Source: Clostridium sp. 1001271st1 H5 | GTDB taxonomy: Bacteria; Bacillota; Clostridia; Lachnospirales; Lachnospiraceae | Direction: 5' to 3' | DNA: 64,000 bases | NCBI RefSeq assembly: GCF_005845215.1 | Contig: NZ_SPHO01000007.1 | Span: 212,440-276,439 of the forward strand | Shown here: positions 60,860 to 64,000 of the stretch, piece by piece | How the letters are laid out: the number at the start of each line of letters is the position of its first letter | Position numbering within the stretch: position 1 is the first letter of the stretch | Made by a program: the position numbers and the translations under genes | The notes under the pieces: model-generated | What the model saw: the letters and a program-made list of their open reading frames with translations, nothing else | Databases searched by the model: none | What the model was told of the DNA's origin: nothing

Positions 60860-61597
60860 TCAATTTTCCTCCTGTCCTTTTGTCCTCAGCCATACCACAG
60901 CGCAGATTTCTCCTGTGCCGCCCTCAAGGACCACGGTCCACTCCCGACAGTCCCGGCCCTGGGCCATGCTTACACGGGGAATCAGGACGTCTCCCAATAC
61001 AGCTGCCTTTTTATAATCAGCGCGTATCTCCTCTATCACAAGCCCTTCCGGTATGGCCTCCCTGGCCATCTCCACATACTGGGCATTATTCACATGATGG
61101 TTGGTGTCAATGTGGTGCCTGGCAACCACAATCGGCTCACCTGCAGCGCAGTCCTCCGGCACAGGTATCTTTCTGGGGCAGGGACTTAATACCAGCCTTG
61201 GCTCCGGCTCGCCGTAGGGAGCCGTGTCCTCCGGCCGCACCCGGATGGGTATGTTCTTATCTATATCGTAGAGGAACCACAAGGACTCCGCCCTGACCAC
61301 ATCTATCCCCTCCGCATCCCGCAGAACAAAGTTGCGGTAGCCGTATATGCCCTTTGACGCGCAATGCCATGTTCCCACCACCAGCTTCTCCCCCAGCCCC
61401 GGATACCGGTCTATCATAATCTGCCAGGATGACAAAAGCCATGCTTTACGGCTGGCCTCCAGATAACCCACTCCCACCCCGCAGTCCTCTGACTGGAATG
61501 TGCTGCAGTCCTGCATGTAGTTAATAATGCCTGAAACCGATAGGCATCCTTCTTCGTCCGTCTCACTGTAACGGACCCTGCTGTTAAATGTATACAT
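60860..61597 (-). CDS. Acyl-ACP thioesterase
   Basis: A 245-residue double-hotdog enzyme releasing fatty acids from acyl carrier protein. The N-terminal hotdog ('VRYSETDEEGCLSVSGIINYMQDCS') is followed by a second one with 'IDTNHHVNNAQYVEMA', the catalytic Asn-His motif of FatA/FatB-like proteins. The promoter is upstream; CvfB is downstream in the same unit. Confidence 0.9.
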   Translation of the reverse strand: MYTFNSRVRYSETDEEGCLSVSGIINYMQDCSTFQSEDCGVGVGYLEASRKAWLLSSWQIMIDRYPGLGEKLVVGTWHCASKGIYGYRNFVLRDAEGIDVVRAESLWFLYDIDKNIPIRVRPEDTAPYGEPEPRLVLSPCPRKIPVPEDCAAGEPIVVARHHIDTNHHVNNAQYVEMAREAIPEGLVIEEIRADYKKAAVLGDVLIPRVSMAQGRDCREWTVVLEGGTGEICAVVWLRTKGQEEN

Positions 61598-61677
61598 ATC
61601 TACCTCATTCTCCCGGGGCCCGGGCAGCTGCCTCTGTGTCCGGTACTGCCATGCCCCGCCCCGGTATTACGCCCTTC

Positions 61678-61707
61678 ATTGTATCATAAACTCCCTAGGG
61701 TATACAA
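61678..61707 (-). promoter_or_regulatory. Promoter of thioesterase-cvfB unit
   Basis: TTGTAT (61702-61707), an 18-base spacer and TACAAT (61678-61683) on the minus strand, just after the tRNA terminator. Confidence 0.55.
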
Positions 61708-61710
61708 GCA

Positions 61711-61740
61711 AAATCCCACAGACTTTCATCTGTGGGATTT
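61711..61740 (-). terminator. Terminator of tRNA-Gln
   Basis: Perfect 12-base arms AAATCCCACAGA / TCTGTGGGATTT with a 6-base loop start four bases after the tRNA. A short U-rich tail (TTTTGCTTG) follows. Confidence 0.75.
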
Positions 61741-61744
61741 GTAA

Positions 61745-61816
61745 CTGGGCTACAAGGATTCGAACCTTGAAATGACGGAGTCAGAGTCCGTTGCCTTACC
61801 ATTTGGCGATAGCCCA
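61745..61816 (-). tRNA. tRNA-Gln (anticodon CTG)
   Basis: Acceptor TGGGCTA/TAGCCCA with G discriminator, anticodon stem ACGGA/TCCGT around CTCTGAC (anticodon CTG), and T-loop GTTCGAATC. CCA is not encoded. The same sequence recurs at the right edge of the window. Confidence 0.93.
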
Positions 61817-61959
61817 TTATTCAATTAATCCGCAGCGCCCTGCCCTGACTGTTTGTCCTGATTGGCGGCTGCGGAGTTTATTATACCCATATTGTGGCAT
61901 TTAGTCAAGAACTTTTTTAATTTTTTAAATATATTTTTCAAATATCCCCTATGCCGGCT

Positions 61960-62634
61960 CTAGGGACAGGCATCCCCTGCATCGGAGTAATCCGGAATCC
62001 AGCCTTCCAGCAGGTTGGAAACCTTCTCTATAAAGAAATGGGAAATGCTCCCCACAATAAGGGCGGCCAGCACGGTCCCCTCTCTGATTCCCAGCACATG
62101 GCCTGTAAAAAACAGGGAAACCGCAACAGCGCTTGCCACAATGGTCATGTCAAAACCAGTCTTCACCAGGCCGAACCTCCAGCCTGTCAGTCCGGCAATG
62201 ACGCGCACCAGCCCTTCCCCGGGAAGGATAAGCACATTGGGAATCACCTCAAAGGCAATACCCAGGCCCAGAAACACACAGCCCAGCAGAAGCATAAGCA
62301 CCTGCCCCACATAACCGCCGGTCTTCCAGAATCCCAGGATATACATCCATCCGTCTATACATGCGGAAAACAGCAGAGCGGCCGGAAGCTGGAGCAGCTG
62401 CACTTTTCCAAAGGCTTTTCCTAAAAGGGCCGCCTGTATCAGGAACATAACCGTATTCACCAGCATGGTAAACTCCCCCAGGCTGTGGGGAAAAATAAAC
62501 GTCAGTACAAAGGCCAGGCTGGTAATGGGCGATGTGCCCAGACCTGCTTTTGTAATCAGGCTGATTCCCAAAGCGCTGAATATAACGCCTGCAATGAACA
62601 TGCTGTAACGCTTCAACTTATCTGAATTTTTCAC
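61960..62634 (-). CDS. YczE/YyaS-family membrane protein
   Basis: A 224-residue polytopic protein with five to six helices. 'GVIFSALGISLITKAGLGTSPITSLAFVL' and 'CVFLGLGIAFEVIPNVLILPGEGLVRVIA' are the two repeated motifs of the YczE/YyaS group, related to YitT. Function unknown. It is the last gene of a possible unit with the flippase-like gene 155 bp upstream. Confidence 0.85.
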   Translation of the reverse strand: MKNSDKLKRYSMFIAGVIFSALGISLITKAGLGTSPITSLAFVLTFIFPHSLGEFTMLVNTVMFLIQAALLGKAFGKVQLLQLPAALLFSACIDGWMYILGFWKTGGYVGQVLMLLLGCVFLGLGIAFEVIPNVLILPGEGLVRVIAGLTGWRFGLVKTGFDMTIVASAVAVSLFFTGHVLGIREGTVLAALIVGSISHFFIEKVSNLLEGWIPDYSDAGDACP

Positions 62635-62789
62635 GTGCTTACACCTCTAAAAATTTTTGTATGACCTAAATATTTTTATATATCTAATGATAGCACGTAA
62701 AACCACAGCCCACAATGGGCATTCTAACTTAAGTTGGCTTCATATTTTCGTCACAATGCATAATGTTTTTTAGATTACCTAAATTTTTT

Positions 62790-63821
62790 TTAGATTTTTC
62801 TGTGTTTTCTCACCAAGGTAACATGTGCGTACATGGTCACTGCAGCACTGAACCCCAGCTGCACATAATAGGCTATGCCCCTGGACAATACCATGGCCGG
62901 CAAAAGCAGGTCCCCGTAAAAAATCGGGTCGAATATGGTCAGGAACAGATGTTCGCTGATTCCCATGCCTCCCGGAAGAGGAAGCATGTCAGCGGATACG
63001 GAAATGGTTGACTGGAGCAGAACCAGGGTAATCATGGTGGTTCCCTTAAGCCCAAAGGCCCTGTACACGAAATATGTAACCGAAAACAAGGCCAGCCGCT
63101 GGAGAATGGTAAGTAACAGCACCTTAAGAAGTACATGCTTGTGCTGGCGCAGGAAGGCAGCCGTATCATTATAATGCTCCATGGTAAGGAGCAGACGCTC
63201 TGTCCTGGATGTCTTTTTCTTGAGAAAACGGAAGCGCTCCATAAGCCCCAGAAGGCGCATTACCATGTCTTTTGCAAGGGATGTATGGAAAGCCAGAATC
63301 AGCATGGCTGCGCAGAACACCACATTCAGCCCCAGCCCCAGATAGTACACAGGCATAACCTCGTACAGGTAGCGGTTTAAAAAGCCCTGGCCAAATATGG
63401 CCAGCAGGCAGCCAATGACCACCAGCACCGACTTATAGGTAATGGTTACCACCATGAGCACCACTGTGGCCACAGGAACCGGTATCATGTTCTTCCTCAT
63501 ATAGTATACCTGGGCCGGCTGGCCTCCCCCTGCCGAGGGAGTGATGCAGCTGAAGAAAAAACCAACGGAGGAATACAGGAAGCAGGTTCTTCGCTTTGTC
63601 TTAATACTCAGGGTACCGAACAGGTAGTGCAGGATGGCCGACTCCGACCATATGAAAAAAATAACGCAGGCAACCCCCAGAAGCAGGAAACCGGGAGACG
63701 CCTCGGATATGGTGTCCGCTATGTCGCTCAGGTCCTCACCTGCAAATACACTGTAAATGGTCAGAATAAACACAACCAGCAGGAATATTCCATTGAGCAG
63801 ATTTTTCTTTTTATCAGACAT
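62790..63821 (-). CDS. LPG synthase/flippase-like membrane protein (UPF0104)
   Basis: A 343-residue protein with eight or nine helices resembling the lysyl-phosphatidylglycerol synthase membrane (flippase) domain. Motifs 'FFSCITPSAGGGQPAQVYYM' and 'MLPLPGGMGISEHLFL' are typical. The cytoplasmic aminoacyl-transferase domain of MprF is absent, so it is probably a lipid flippase-like protein of unknown substrate. Confidence 0.87.
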   Translation of the reverse strand: MSDKKKNLLNGIFLLVVFILTIYSVFAGEDLSDIADTISEASPGFLLLGVACVIFFIWSESAILHYLFGTLSIKTKRRTCFLYSSVGFFFSCITPSAGGGQPAQVYYMRKNMIPVPVATVVLMVVTITYKSVLVVIGCLLAIFGQGFLNRYLYEVMPVYYLGLGLNVVFCAAMLILAFHTSLAKDMVMRLLGLMERFRFLKKKTSRTERLLLTMEHYNDTAAFLRQHKHVLLKVLLLTILQRLALFSVTYFVYRAFGLKGTTMITLVLLQSTISVSADMLPLPGGMGISEHLFLTIFDPIFYGDLLLPAMVLSRGIAYYVQLGFSAAVTMYAHVTLVRKHRKI

Positions 63822-63897
63822 ATCTTACCCCCTCTCCCTGTCATGCCCCCGGGTTTCCCTTCCCGCAGATTCCTGTCCCGCTAAAGGGAAATATAAC

Positions 63898-63929
63898 AAA
63901 AAATCCCGTCAGGCAGGATGCCTACGGGA
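63898..63929 (-). terminator. Terminator of the second tRNA-Gln
   Basis: Arms TCCCGTAGGCA / TGCCTGACGGGA with a one-base bulge are followed on the minus strand by TTTTTTG. It lies about 15 bp after the tRNA 3' end and 77 bp before the flippase-like start. Confidence 0.8.
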
Positions 63930-63944
63930 CCAAGATTTATCAAA

Positions 63945-64000
63945 CTGGGCTACAAGGATTCGAACCTTGAAATGACGGAGTCAGAGTCCGTTGCCTTACC
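63945..64000 (-). tRNA. tRNA-Gln (anticodon CTG), second copy, 5' end beyond window
   Basis: Identical to bases 61745-61800 of the first copy, from the G discriminator through the anticodon arm to part of the D-arm. The 5' acceptor strand lies outside the window. Confidence 0.88.

Overview
This window looks like chromosomal DNA of a Lachnospiraceae bacterium, probably of the Enterocloster / Clostridium bolteae-clostridioforme group. That is an inference from several things: the moderately high GC of the backbone, AGGAGG-type ribosome binding sites, the split ThrE exporter, choline-binding-type cell-wall repeats, the ftsE-ftsX-LytM-ctp order, and the overall protein families. Almost every gene lies on the minus strand. 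The exceptions are a Crp/Fnr regulator, a DUF5688-type gene carrying a group II intron, and one very small ORF.

Layout. 1-10,019 is a peptide-utilisation operon read leftwards from one strong promoter: M28-like peptidase, DppB, DppC, DppD, DppF, a lipoprotein binding protein, M20 hydrolase, and a YesM-type sensor kinase that runs off the left edge. 10,100-21,750 holds single genes: GyrI-like, GNAT, ACT, acyltransferase, MBL hydrolase, a permease encoded as two half-genes divergent from a Crp/Fnr regulator, a methyltransferase behind a transcription attenuator, a HelD-like helicase, an AraC-GNAT fusion and PhzF. 21,790-27,720 is housekeeping (metA of the acetyl-CoA type, ligA, a pseudouridine synthase, queA, an anchored unknown). 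28,000-31,600 has an AGCS symporter behind an IS3-family remnant, a tRNA-Arg and the two-gene ThrE exporter. 31,880-35,454 is a DUF5688-type gene interrupted by a 2.6 kb group II intron in sense orientation. FeoAB, a secreted cell-wall-binding protein and uvrB follow.

41,313-46,785 is the accessory highlight. It is an AT-rich island inserted at the 5' end of uvrB. It carries a decayed tyrosine recombinase, a 56-residue ORF, and a two-gene restriction-modification-like cassette: an SPPY-motif DNA methyltransferase and an 823-residue Hsp90/MORC-like GHKL ATPase fused to a PD-(D/E)XK nuclease. A second, diverged uvrB 5' fragment with its own SOS-type promoter lies on the far side. The intact uvrB therefore seems to have received a new 5' end and promoter region, while the displaced uvrB promoter now points at the methyltransferase-ATPase operon.

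47,000-64,000 returns to backbone: a BceRS/BceAB-like antimicrobial-peptide module, the ftsEX / LytM / Ctp division cluster, a CdaR-type regulator, an MsmK/UgpC-type sugar ATPase, YitT and YczE membrane proteins, CvfB, an acyl-ACP thioesterase, a flippase-like protein, and two tRNA-Gln(CTG) genes (the second cut by the right edge). Several intrinsic terminators and sigma-70-type promoters can be read directly and are listed.
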